A DNA stretch of 64,000 nt. Origin: Flavivirga aquatica (lineage in GTDB: Bacteria; Bacteroidota; Bacteroidia; Flavobacteriales; Flavobacteriaceae). Below, piece after piece: positions 10,801-18,965 of the stretch. Numbering within the stretch: the stretch's first letter is position 1; the number at the start of each line of letters is the position of its first letter. A model generated the notes under the pieces. The model did not search any database, was not told the DNA's origin, and saw nothing but the letters and a program-made list of their open reading frames with translations. A program made the translations under genes and the position numbers. The DNA is taken from positions 124,001-188,000 of the forward strand of contig NZ_MDJD01000028.1 in the NCBI RefSeq assembly GCF_001747085.1, given 5' to 3'.

Positions 10801-11211
10801 ACAAATATAAATATCTAGAAAACCGTCATTATTAATATCTACAATAGAAACTCCTGTATCAAAACCTGGTCTTTTTATAATCTTGGATTGTTCTGTAATA
10901 TCATCAAAAACTAAATTTCCTTTATTTAAATAAAGCTTGTTTTTTTTAGTATTCGAAATAAAAAATAAATCTTCTAAGGCATCATTATTAAAATCTGCAA
11001 CTGCAACACCACCACCATTATAAGCGTATATATATTGATAATAATGAAAGTTCTCATTTTCAATTAATTCATTCTTAAAATCGACTTGAGAATAACTAGA
11101 TGGTATATTAGAGAATAGTTTAACAATACTATCGTTTGTGTTTGATTTTTTACAATTAAAGACTAATATCAATATGAAAAAAATACAAGATTTATAATTT
11201 ATAATGGTCAT
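7891..11211 (-). CDS. CRTAC1-like lipoprotein with FG-GAP/VCBS repeats and ASPIC/UnbV domain
   Basis: The 1106-residue product has a lipoprotein signal (Cys20, LVFNC) and many repeats with the calcium-binding pattern D-x-N/D-x-D-G-x-x-D, for example DINNDGFLDIYI and DFDNDGDLDVYV. These are typical of FG-GAP beta-propellers. Residues about 545-595 (RQLINSRGYLSS, then HFGLGD and VTIIWPDGK) match the ASPIC/UnbV domain between two propeller blocks. Proteins of this type often sit beside SusCD pairs in marine Bacteroidota, but their role is unproved; surface glycan binding or scaffolding is my inference. The gene lies between the SusCD pair and the sensor gene, all on the minus strand, after a terminator, so it probably has its own promoter in 11212-11389. 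Confidence 0.85.
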   Translation of the reverse strand: MTIINYKSCIFFILILVFNCKKSNTNDSIVKLFSNIPSSYSQVDFKNELIENENFHYYQYIYAYNGGGVAVADFNNDALEDLFFISNTKKNKLYLNKGNLVFDDITEQSKIIKRPGFDTGVSIVDINNDGFLDIYICRAGWYKEDDIYANMLFINNGDLTFSEKAEEYGLADKNRSTNATFFDFDNDGDLDVYVVNTPNATKGDQNIIDLKQVKFNKKNNTSKGSDKLYQNNGNGKFIDISTKAGIKPEIAFGLNAQIGDLNNDGWLDIYVSNDFNMPDFTYINNKNGTFSDKSHDLYKHISFYSMGADVADINNDGAYDVLTLDMSPEDYIRSKTTMSMTSNEKFEKMVKNGYHYQYMHNNLQLNNQNGTFSEIANMAGVAKTDWSWSPLLADFDLDGYNDVYITNGIYRDVLDKDTNNAILKTIRAKGKKPNSKEFLKYTQMLPQEKMTNYFFKNNGDLTFTKISDAWSNMKPTFSNGAVYSDLDNDGDLEIITNNINDEATILKNNATELNKGNFLQFQFKGSTNNKFAVGTKVNLHFENGKIQTRQLINSRGYLSSITNKLHFGLGDKKKIKKVTIIWPDGKFQQLKDIASNQVITVNYSEAKPALVQNKDKKTIFKETVFNYKHTDSVFNDYNIQLLLPHKLSQLGPAIAKCDLNKDGLDDLYLGGGFSQSGQLLIANSLGTYTKITIPDFESDRVYEDISASFFDFDNDGDKDLYVVSGSYEFYPQAPELQDRIYINNGNGILKKCTTCVPKFSTSGSIVSPADYDGDGDIDLFVGGRVIPGKYPYAPKSHLLINENGTLKIKTQSLAPKLELIGMVTDAKWTDIDQDNDLDLIVTGEWMGIEVFTNDNGKLIPLEKYNHLSKIKGWWNKLLIEDIDNDGDKDIVAGNLGLNYNHKASIEKPFKIYVNDFDFNGTQDILLAKYYKGKEVPVRGKSCTAQQIPALANKIKSYQEFANKDLSSIIGSALKTAINYEVNQFKSGIFLNNGKNKFSFSPFPMEAQKSIINSILFDDFNNDGIKDLLLAGNNHQSEIETTRADAGIGALLLGQPNGAFSYLPNAKSGFYADKDVRNIIKVKTAFGNKIIVINNNSIHNAFTFSNK

Positions 11212-11389
11212 TGTAAATGTTAATTATTACTCTTTATGTTTTTTGAATATAAAACTTATTGGTACTTCATATAATACCAACTATAAGCTAAGATAGACCT
11301 GAAATACTCGTCTTTTTAAGCTCGTTTTTATTCATGTTAGGTAAAATTCGTTTGCTAAATATAAGAGATTACTTATATATAAACTAAAT

Positions 11390-11420
11390 AATCCCTCATT
11401 CAGTAAAAAAATGAGGGATT
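11390..11420 (-). terminator. Rho-independent terminator after susD
   Basis: AATCCCTCATT (11390-11400) pairs perfectly with AATGAGGGATT (11410-11420), an 11-bp stem with a 9-base loop. It lies just past the susD stop and so ends the susCD transcript. It separates that unit from the FG-GAP gene. Confidence 0.8.
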
Positions 11421-11452
11421 AAAAATACCAACCAAAAAACTAACTTATTTTT

Positions 11453-13012
11453 TTAATTAGCCAATTGTGGAGCTCTATCTAACTCCGTTTGAGGTATTGG
11501 CGTATAATATGCATTAGGTCCAGCAGTAGGACTTTTTCCAGGATTATTAATATCTACTAATTCATCGGTAGATCTATTGGCAAAAGCATCTGCAATTCGA
11601 TCCATTCTAACCAAATCATGCCACCTTTCAAATTCACCAGCTAATTCCCATTTACGCTCTATATATGCTAATTCTGCTAAATTTCCTGAAGTTAAATCGA
11701 TACTAGCATTTGGAGTATTAGGGTCTAAGCCAGCAGCTCTTCTTCTTACTTTATTTAATGCTTCCCAAGCATTTGATGTAATATTGCCAGATCTGCCTGC
11801 AGCTTCTGCATAGGTTAATAAAACGTCTGCATAGCGCATGAAATAACGGTTAATATTTGTATTTGTACTGTTTACAACTTCTTTTTCAGACATATCACCT
11901 CCAGCTACTTTTCTTAATATTGGATGTGCTTCATCACTAAAGTTTCTCCAATCTGACCCTAATGGCTTATTCCCTCTAGGTATAACTTCAGAAATATAAG
12001 AATCATTAAAACGGGTCATAGTTCCTTCGGCTATTGCAGCTGTTTCCATGTCTTCATAAAATGCGATTTCACCAAAAATTTCAGACCAACCTCCAGCAGT
12101 TTTTGGCAATCCCAATCTACCTGTTGTTCTATTTCCTATGCCACAAATTTCGGAACATGCAACCATTAGATATATGCCTTCATTATGTGAAAATCTGCCA
12201 GCAACAGTCCACATGTTTCGAATACTGTTAGACAGTTCATATCCATAATTTCCATCTATGACTTCTTTAGCTTTAGAAGCAGCCATGGCATATTTACTAG
12301 TATTTTTTATAGGAAATCCAGCCCAATGCATATATAATCTCGCTAAAAATGCTTTGGCAGCTCCTCTACTTGGCCTAGCACCAGTTACAGCTATGTTTGG
12401 ATAAACATCTGGAAGTAATGCTTCAGCTTTTATGAAATCTGATTCAATTAATTCATAAATTTCTTCATAGCTTGCTAGATTAAGTGGTTCAAGACTATTT
12501 ACTTTTAATTGAATAGGCACTTTTCCATAAGTTCTTGTTAAATGTAAATAAGCAAATGCTCTCATAAAATAAGCTTCCCCTAAGAACCTATCCTTAAGTT
12601 CCTCTTCTTCTTCATTTCTAGTTATTATATTATCTTGTGCATTAATACCAGTATTAGCAATAGCAATCATTTTATAAGAACCTTGGTAAGCTCTTTCCAT
12701 ACGAGCCGAAGAAGGTGTTTGTAACCTCCAATCGGCTTCTCTAAACGGTAATTTGTTAATTCCGCTATGCGTTGTTATATCATCTCCTCCAAAACCGGAA
12801 ATATAAAAGTCTGACCACCTTGCTTCATTTTGCACGGTTCTATACATTCCTGTTACTAATGCTTCTAGCGTTTCAACAGAACTTAAAGTTTCTGGTAAAA
12901 TCTGAACTAATTCAGGATCCTCATCTAAATCGGTACATGAAAAAGAAAGGCTTATTAATGATAGGACTATAATATTAACCCATCTTTTGTTTTTTATATT
13001 ACTTAGTTTCAT
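11453..13012 (-). CDS. susD: SusD/RagB-family glycan-binding lipoprotein
   Basis: The 519-residue product has a lipoprotein signal with Cys26 (SLSFSC) followed by Thr-Asp-Leu-Asp-Glu-Asp, an acidic stretch of the kind that exports lipoproteins to the cell surface in Bacteroidota. Family features include the helical repeat segment with FLGEAYFMRAFAYLHLTRTY near 145-165, ARLYMHWAG, the late RYADVLLTYAEAAGR and the C-terminal IERKWELAGEFERWHDLVR. SusD-like proteins form the lid of a SusC transporter and capture oligosaccharides. The gene is 15 bp downstream of susC on the same strand, so the two are one operon. Confidence 0.95.
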   Translation of the reverse strand: MKLSNIKNKRWVNIIVLSLISLSFSCTDLDEDPELVQILPETLSSVETLEALVTGMYRTVQNEARWSDFYISGFGGDDITTHSGINKLPFREADWRLQTPSSARMERAYQGSYKMIAIANTGINAQDNIITRNEEEEELKDRFLGEAYFMRAFAYLHLTRTYGKVPIQLKVNSLEPLNLASYEEIYELIESDFIKAEALLPDVYPNIAVTGARPSRGAAKAFLARLYMHWAGFPIKNTSKYAMAASKAKEVIDGNYGYELSNSIRNMWTVAGRFSHNEGIYLMVACSEICGIGNRTTGRLGLPKTAGGWSEIFGEIAFYEDMETAAIAEGTMTRFNDSYISEVIPRGNKPLGSDWRNFSDEAHPILRKVAGGDMSEKEVVNSTNTNINRYFMRYADVLLTYAEAAGRSGNITSNAWEALNKVRRRAAGLDPNTPNASIDLTSGNLAELAYIERKWELAGEFERWHDLVRMDRIADAFANRSTDELVDINNPGKSPTAGPNAYYTPIPQTELDRAPQLAN

Positions 13013-13027
13013 AATTTACTTTTTTTA

Positions 13028-15985
13028 TTAAAATCCTATATTAACTCCTAATGTTATTGTCCTTGGGTTTGGAAATGCTCCATAATCGAAAGAAGGTGCA
13101 TTATCTGAAGTCGATGTTCCTGTTGAAGAAACCTCTGGATCAAACCCTGTATAATCCGTAATTGTAAATAAATTTTGACCACTAGCATATACTTTTAAAG
13201 ACCGCGTAAATTTTAAGTTATTGAAAGTATATCCTAAGGAGAGGTTACTAAGCCTGATAAAACTCCCGTTTTCTACATATCTAGAAGACGCTATAACGTT
13301 ATCTCCTGTAGCGGGTATGTCTGTTTCATTTTGTGGAGTCCATCTATTTGCAAAATCTGCATGTCTAGCAGTTTGAATATTCCCTCCAGCAAGAATTAAA
13401 CTTCCATAGGTAGCATTTAATACATCAAAACCATGAACACCTCTTAATAAAAAATTAAGATCAAACTCTTTATAAGTAAAGGTGTTATTAAAACCCCAAG
13501 TTAACTCAGGGGTACCATTACCTATAACTCCAAGAACATTTGCTCCATCTTCATCTGTAAGGTATCGAGCGCTTCCTGGTACACCGTTAGCGGCATCAGC
13601 AGTTTTCCATGTACCTAAAAAAGTAGCACCGTATAATTGACCTAAAGGTTTGCCTACTTGAATGGCATATAAATTATCTCCTCTGCCTCCAGGGCCAATA
13701 CCGTCTGGTTGAAGTAAAATTTGATCTTGACCTCCTAAAGAGACCACTTCATTAGTTACAATAGATAAATTAAAATTAGCATTCCAAGAAAAGTTATTTG
13801 TATTTAATAGTCTTGCATCTATATTAAAATCGATTCCAGAATTTTTTACTTCACCAACATTGGTTCTATATGTTCCACCTCCAGAATAGAAAGCAACAGG
13901 TTGCTCTAATAACAAATCAACAGTATTCTTTTTGTACCAATCTAAGGATATATTTAATCTGTTTTCTAATAAAGAAAAATCCATCCCAAGGTTAATTTGT
14001 TTTGTGGTTTCCCATTTCAAATTTTCGTCAACAATTCTGGGGTTACCTAGACCTACATTTGCTGTTGTTCCATCAAAAGCAAAATCTCTTCCTGTTGGTA
14101 AACTCGTATAAGTAGACAATGGAGAAACACCTTCATTACCCGTTTCTCCATATCCAGCTCTTAATTTAATATTATTTATGAAACTATCTTCTGGAAGTAT
14201 ATCCTTTAAGGCGTATGCAGCAGAAATAGATGGAAAATATCCTGTATTATTCTTTTTTCTAAATTTAGAAGATTGATCGATACGAATGGTTCCAGTAAGA
14301 TATAAATTATCATTTACATTAACTTCTGCACGACCAACGTAAGATTGTATGGTACTTTCTTGTTGATTAGCCTCAATATTAGGATTAACTCCTAATTCTA
14401 ACAAATAATAAGCATTTGATAGACCTCCAATAGCAAAATCTCCAGAACTTCCACTAGACGTTTTAGTTTGGTTTTCTTGTAATTCATATATTCCAGTAAG
14501 CTTTACATTGGTATTACCAAAATCTTTATTCCAAGTTATAATATTACTTAATTGGTAGGTTGTTAATCGATTTGATGAGAAGCCTGCACGTGGAGGTAAA
14601 ATCGATGTACCTGCAGAGATACCTGCAAAATTCTCACTATTTCTATGTCTCATAACACTACCAGCTAAAAGAGTGTAGTTAAAAGAAGATGTAAAATCGT
14701 AAGATAGATTAAGGTTTATATTAAATCTATCTTGAATTTGATTATTGTCTCTTTCACTTTGAACAGCAATTGGGTTAACTATATTAGAACCCGATGTTGA
14801 TTGTAGTTGATAATAAGTTCCATCTGGATTTCTTATAGGAATGGATGGATTCCATCCAAGTATGCCTAATATACCACCTCTACTATCTGATGAAGAACGA
14901 GCTCCACCAGAAAAAAGGTTATGAGTACTTTCTCTTGAGCCAAAAATATTTAATCCTAGTTTAAATTTTTCTCCAAATTTTGTATTTAAGTTTGATCTTA
15001 ATGAAAATCTCTCATAATCAGAATTAAAAACAATTCCTTCTTGGTCTACATAGTTTCCAGAAAGGAAATACGCAAGATTTCCTTCTTTACCACTTGCAGA
15101 TAACTGAATATTATTAAGTATAGCTGTTTGGAAGTACTCATCCTGGTAATCTGTGCCGCCATCTATTACAGTTTCACCAATAAGGTCTGCATGCTCTTGA
15201 GCATTTAAAAGAGGCATTTTTTGAGGTATATTTGAAATAGAAGTAAAGTAATTTACATCAATTTTAGGGACTCCATTTCCTTTTTTAGTGGTAATTAAAA
15301 TCACACCGTTAGATCCTCTAGAACCATATATTGCTGTAGCTGATGCATCTTTTAAAACATCTAAACTTTGAATATCATTAGAGTTAATACTACTTAAATC
15401 CCCACCAATAATACCATCGATAACAACCAATGGGCTATTGTTTCCTGTAATAGAGTTAGATCCTCTAATCCTAATTTTAACATTACCACCTGGAGCACCA
15501 TTAGTTTTAACAACTTGTACACCAGCTGCTCTAGATTGTAAGGCATCCTCTGGCCTAAAAATAGGTTGTTTGTTAAAGTCTTTTGTAGACAAAGATGATA
15601 TGGCTCCTGTTAAATCTGATTTTTTAGAAGTACCATATCCAACAACTACTATTTCATCTAATAAAGCTAAATCTTCTATCATTACTATTTTTAGATTAAG
15701 AGCATCAGAAATAGTTTTTTGTTGTTCTTTATAGCCTACATAAGTAAAAGTTAAAGCGGAAGGTGTTTTTTTTAATGTTATGGAAAATTTGCCATCAAAA
15801 TCTGTAATTACTCCATTTTGAGTATTTGTTTCTATAACATTAACACCAGCTAAGGGACTTCCAGATTCATCTATTACAACACCAGTTACTATGTCTTGAC
15901 TATATGCTACCATACTTGTACAGAGTATAATTAAAAACATAGAAGTTAGTTGTCTAATTAAATTTTTTTTTTTAGTTTTTTTCAT
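13028..15985 (-). CDS. susC: SusC/RagA-family TonB-dependent oligosaccharide transporter
   Basis: The 985-residue outer-membrane protein has a signal peptide (about 1-29), a carboxypeptidase-regulatory-like domain (VTGVVIDESGSPLAGVNVIE, about 33-110), a short DEIVVVGYGTSKKSDLTGAI segment that starts the plug domain, the SusC hallmark ASATAIYGSRGSNGVILITT, and a long beta-barrel ending in an aromatic residue (GVNIGF). It imports oligosaccharides using TonB energy and pairs with the SusD encoded next to it. Upstream lies the candidate regulator motif at 16062-16074. The length is typical of the family and the frame is intact. Confidence 0.96.
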   Translation of the reverse strand: MKKTKKKNLIRQLTSMFLIILCTSMVAYSQDIVTGVVIDESGSPLAGVNVIETNTQNGVITDFDGKFSITLKKTPSALTFTYVGYKEQQKTISDALNLKIVMIEDLALLDEIVVVGYGTSKKSDLTGAISSLSTKDFNKQPIFRPEDALQSRAAGVQVVKTNGAPGGNVKIRIRGSNSITGNNSPLVVIDGIIGGDLSSINSNDIQSLDVLKDASATAIYGSRGSNGVILITTKKGNGVPKIDVNYFTSISNIPQKMPLLNAQEHADLIGETVIDGGTDYQDEYFQTAILNNIQLSASGKEGNLAYFLSGNYVDQEGIVFNSDYERFSLRSNLNTKFGEKFKLGLNIFGSRESTHNLFSGGARSSSDSRGGILGILGWNPSIPIRNPDGTYYQLQSTSGSNIVNPIAVQSERDNNQIQDRFNINLNLSYDFTSSFNYTLLAGSVMRHRNSENFAGISAGTSILPPRAGFSSNRLTTYQLSNIITWNKDFGNTNVKLTGIYELQENQTKTSSGSSGDFAIGGLSNAYYLLELGVNPNIEANQQESTIQSYVGRAEVNVNDNLYLTGTIRIDQSSKFRKKNNTGYFPSISAAYALKDILPEDSFINNIKLRAGYGETGNEGVSPLSTYTSLPTGRDFAFDGTTANVGLGNPRIVDENLKWETTKQINLGMDFSLLENRLNISLDWYKKNTVDLLLEQPVAFYSGGGTYRTNVGEVKNSGIDFNIDARLLNTNNFSWNANFNLSIVTNEVVSLGGQDQILLQPDGIGPGGRGDNLYAIQVGKPLGQLYGATFLGTWKTADAANGVPGSARYLTDEDGANVLGVIGNGTPELTWGFNNTFTYKEFDLNFLLRGVHGFDVLNATYGSLILAGGNIQTARHADFANRWTPQNETDIPATGDNVIASSRYVENGSFIRLSNLSLGYTFNNLKFTRSLKVYASGQNLFTITDYTGFDPEVSSTGTSTSDNAPSFDYGAFPNPRTITLGVNIGF

Positions 15986-16038
15986 TAGGATATTAGTTTT
16001 ATTTTGTAGTACAAATGACAGAAACTAACTTAAAAAAA

Positions 16039-16074
16039 AGGGTTACAATTTGATTTTAAAAAGGGGGTAAATTA
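16039..16074 (-). promoter_or_regulatory. Candidate operator upstream of susC
   Basis: The 13-mer AGGGGGTAAATTA at 16062-16074 is identical to the one upstream of the GH88 operon. A partial copy AGGGTTA lies at 16039-16045, and a further GGGGGTTAAT lies at 16115-16124. The site is about 80 bases from the susC start. Its position suits an activator that recruits polymerase, and the hybrid sensor of the locus is the obvious candidate. Confidence 0.45.
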
Positions 16075-16171
16075 ATCTGAACATTAGATATGAGATATAT
16101 TTACTACAAGAAGAGGGGGTTAATGGTAATTAAAGAAATTTAATAAATATAGATTATTACTATCTCTAAAA

Positions 16172-17191
16172 TCATACTTTTTTTGAAGAGTTTCGTATAA
16201 TTAATTCGGAATTTAAAAGTTTGGATTGCTCTTTAATATTGGTTGTTTTGTTTTCAATCTGATCAACTAATAAGTTAGAGGCTATTTTTCCTATTTTAAA
16301 AGCAGGTTGGTTAATAGTTGTTAGTGAAGGTTCGATAATTGCTGAAATAGGATCATTATTAAAACCGACAACGGCAATATCTTCAGGAATTCTTATGTTT
16401 TTACTTTTTAGATATTGCATCGCACTTATGGCTGCTGTATCATTAGATGAGTATAAGCCATCAATGCTTTTTAATTGAAGAATCTTTTTTGCAGACTTAA
16501 TACCATCTTCTTCAGATAGATTAGATTCAAAAATATAGTGTTCATTAACTTTAATATTATGTTCATTTAAAGCAGCAATATAGCCGTTTTTGCGTTGTCT
16601 GTATAATTCAATATCTAGAGACCCAGAAAAATAAGCAATATGTTTACAACCCTTTAATATTAAATGTTTGGTGGCGTTAAAACTAGATTGAAAGTTATTT
16701 ATGTTTATGTTACTACAATTATTTAAACTACAAGGTCTATCAAAAAATACAATAGGTTTTCCAAGTTTTTTATAAGCTTGTAAATGCTCATAATTTGTAG
16801 TTTCCATAGATATAGACATTATAATACCATCAACACGATTTGATATTAATGTCGAGATTATTTTTTTCTCCCTATTAAGATTATCTAAAGATTGGCATAT
16901 AATCACATTATAGCCAGCTTCATAAGCCGTTTCTTCAATACCAGCAATAACGGTTGCGAAAAAGTATCTTGAAACTCTGGGTAAAACAACGGCAATAGTA
17001 TGTGTTTTATTAGTTCGTAAATTGGAAGCTAAACTATTTCTTTGATAACCTACTTCTTTAGCCTTATTAAGTATTATTTCTTTAGTTTTTTTAGAAACAC
17101 GAGGACTATCATTTAAAGCTCTTGATACAGTAGAACTATCAATGCCTAAAGCTTTAGAAATATCGTGAATGGTAATTTTTCCATTCTTCAT
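16172..17191 (-). CDS. LacI-family transcriptional repressor
   Basis: From the ATG at 17191 the product has 339 residues, normal for the family. Its N-terminus ITIHDISKALGIDSSTVSRA (about 5-24) is the LacI helix-turn-helix, followed by the hinge region KAKEVGYQRN and a periplasmic-binding-protein-like effector domain (TIAVVLPRV, DGIIMSIS, GLYSSNDTAAI, PSLTTINQP). The longest frame starts 24 codons earlier, but that would put extra residues before the helix-turn-helix, so I prefer the internal start. The gene is divergent from kduI with a perfect palindrome between them, so it probably represses kduI-kduD and itself. The inducer is likely a deoxy-keto uronate intermediate (inference). Confidence 0.92.
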   Translation of the reverse strand: MKNGKITIHDISKALGIDSSTVSRALNDSPRVSKKTKEIILNKAKEVGYQRNSLASNLRTNKTHTIAVVLPRVSRYFFATVIAGIEETAYEAGYNVIICQSLDNLNREKKIISTLISNRVDGIIMSISMETTNYEHLQAYKKLGKPIVFFDRPCSLNNCSNININNFQSSFNATKHLILKGCKHIAYFSGSLDIELYRQRKNGYIAALNEHNIKVNEHYIFESNLSEEDGIKSAKKILQLKSIDGLYSSNDTAAISAMQYLKSKNIRIPEDIAVVGFNNDPISAIIEPSLTTINQPAFKIGKIASNLLVDQIENKTTNIKEQSKLLNSELIIRNSSKKV

Positions 17192-17236
17192 TGTTTTATA
17201 GTTTGAAATAATAGTTGCAAATATAGTTATAAATTC

Positions 17237-17258
17237 AAAATACAATCGATTGTATTTT
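17237..17258. promoter_or_regulatory. Perfect 22-bp palindromic LacI-type operator
   Basis: The half-site AAAATACAATC is followed directly by its exact reverse complement, with a central CG as in many LacI-family operators. It lies 45 bp before the lacI start and 49 bp before kduI. Its right half covers the -33 element of the kduI promoter, so bound repressor would block polymerase. Confidence 0.82.
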
Positions 17259-17279
17259 AGCAATTATTTGTTACATTTA
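17250..17279 (+). promoter_or_regulatory. Bacteroidota-type promoter of the kduI-kduD operon
   Basis: TTG at 17250-17252 is followed by exactly 19 bases and TACATTTA at 17272-17279, close to the -7 consensus TAnnTTTG. Transcription would start around 17286, leaving a leader of about 22 bases before kduI. The -33 box overlaps the palindromic operator. Confidence 0.65.
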
Positions 17280-17307
17280 CGCAAAACAAATAATAAAATA
17301 AATATTT

Positions 17308-18150
17308 ATGAGCACAAAATGTGATGTGAGATATGCAGCATCTCCTAGAGAGGTAAAAAGAATGGATACAACAGAACTTAGAGATGAGTTTTTAGTTAAA
17401 AATCTTATGGTTGAAGATGGGGTACATTGGGTATATTCTCATTATGATAGATTTATGGTAGGTGGTATTGTTCCAATAAAAAAAGCAGTGTCTTTAGAAA
17501 CGGTTGATGCTTTAAAGGCTCAATATTTCCTTGAAAGAAGAGAGTTAGGTATTATTAATATAGGAGGTTCTGGTGTTGTTTCTGTTGATGGGACAGATTA
17601 TATTTTAGACCATAAAGAAGCACTGTATTTAGGGCAAGGAAATAAAGACGTGTCTTTTTCTAGTAAATCATCAAGTAGTCCAGCTCAGTTTTATTTAAAT
17701 TCTACACCAGCACATAAAGCATTTCCTAATAAAAAAATCGGTGTTAATGATGTAGAAATTATAGAATTGGGAGCGCCAGAAACGGCAAATGCACGTACTT
17801 TAAGAAAGTATATTGTAAATAGTGTCGTAGATGTTTGTCAATTACAAATGGGAATGACCACATTAAAATCTGGAAGTTCATGGAACACTATGCCAGCTCA
17901 TGCACATGATAGAAGAATGGAAGTATACTTTTACTTTGAAGTAGCCGAAGATCAAGCAGTATGTCATTTTATGGGAGAAACACAAGAAACTAGACATATA
18001 TGGATGGCTAATAACCAAGCTGTAATTTCTCCACCATGGTCAATTCACTCAGGATCAGGAACAAGTAGTTATAGCTTTATTTGGGGGATGGCTGGTGAAA
18101 ATCTAGATTACGGAGATATGGACGTATGTGCAATTAATAAATTAAGATAA
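17308..18150 (+). CDS. kduI: 5-dehydro-4-deoxy-D-glucuronate isomerase
   Basis: KduI isomerises 5-keto-4-deoxyuronate, the spontaneous ring-opened product of unsaturated uronic acids, to 2,5-diketo-3-deoxygluconate in the cytoplasm. The 280-residue product has normal length. The zinc ligands are present: His198 and His200 in MPAHAHDRR, Glu205, and His247 in PPWSIHSG, matching the E. coli ligands with a two-residue offset. The PPWSIHSG stretch and the final GENLDYGDMD are typical of the family. It is the first gene of the rightward operon, two bases before kduD, behind the LacI-type operator. It receives the product of the GH88 enzyme of this locus. Confidence 0.97.
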   Translation: MSTKCDVRYAASPREVKRMDTTELRDEFLVKNLMVEDGVHWVYSHYDRFMVGGIVPIKKAVSLETVDALKAQYFLERRELGIINIGGSGVVSVDGTDYILDHKEALYLGQGNKDVSFSSKSSSSPAQFYLNSTPAHKAFPNKKIGVNDVEIIELGAPETANARTLRKYIVNSVVDVCQLQMGMTTLKSGSSWNTMPAHAHDRRMEVYFYFEVAEDQAVCHFMGETQETRHIWMANNQAVISPPWSIHSGSGTSSYSFIWGMAGENLDYGDMDVCAINKLR

Positions 18151-18152
18151 TT

Positions 18153-18947
18153 ATGCCAATCAATTTATTCGATTTAAAAGGAAAAGTAGCATTAATTACA
18201 GGAGGGACTCATGGTTTGGGACAAGCTATGGCTGTAGGTTTAGGAAATGCAGGAGCCACTTTAATAATTAATGGAGCGTCTTCTCAAGACAAGTTAGATA
18301 AAGCTGTAGCTGAATATAAAGCTTTAGGTTTAACGACATATGGTTATCTATTTGATGTAACTAACGAATCTCAAGTTATAGAAAATATAGCCAAAATTGA
18401 AGCCGAAGTAGGTGTTATTGATATTCTGGTTAACAATGCTGGAATTATTAAAAGAACACCTTTAGAAGATATGGAAGTTGCAGATTTTGAACAAGTTATT
18501 AAAGTTGATTTAGTAAGCCCATTTATAGTCTCTAAGCATGTTGTTAAGGGCATGATTTCTAGAAAAGAAGGAAAGATTATTAACATTTGTTCTATGATGA
18601 GTGAATTAGGTCGTAATACGGTAGGAGCATATGCAGCTGCTAAAGGTGGTTTAAAAATGCTAACTCGAAATATGGCTACAGAATGGGCAAAACACAATAT
18701 TCAAATAAATGGTATAGGGCCAGGATATTTTGCAACAAGTCAAACAGCTCCAATTCGTGTAGATGGACACCCTTTTAACGATTTTATTGTTGGAAGAACA
18801 CCAGCGGGAAGGTGGGGAGATCCAGATGATTTGCAAGGAGCAGCTATATTTTTAAGTTCTAAAGCAAGTGATTTTGTTAATGGACAAATTATTTATGTAG
18901 ATGGTGGTATTCTAGCTACTATAGGAAAACCTTCAAACGAAAATTAA
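18153..18947 (+). CDS. kduD: 2-deoxy-D-gluconate 3-dehydrogenase-type SDR (KduD)
   Basis: KduD reduces 2,5-diketo-3-deoxygluconate to 2-keto-3-deoxygluconate (KDG) with NAD(P)H. The 264-residue product is a short-chain dehydrogenase with the cofactor loop TGGTHGLGQ (17-24), NNAG (94-97), and the catalytic set Ser147, Tyr160 and Lys164 (YAAAK). Substrate-region motifs AEWAKHNIQINGIGPGYF-like and the C-terminal VNGQIIYVDGGILA are usual for KduD. It begins two bases after kduI, so the pair is tightly co-translated. KDG kinase and aldolase, needed for the next steps, are not in this window. Confidence 0.94.
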   Translation: MPINLFDLKGKVALITGGTHGLGQAMAVGLGNAGATLIINGASSQDKLDKAVAEYKALGLTTYGYLFDVTNESQVIENIAKIEAEVGVIDILVNNAGIIKRTPLEDMEVADFEQVIKVDLVSPFIVSKHVVKGMISRKEGKIINICSMMSELGRNTVGAYAAAKGGLKMLTRNMATEWAKHNIQINGIGPGYFATSQTAPIRVDGHPFNDFIVGRTPAGRWGDPDDLQGAAIFLSSKASDFVNGQIIYVDGGILATIGKPSNEN

Positions 18948-18965
18948 ATAAAATTTTGTTTTAAA

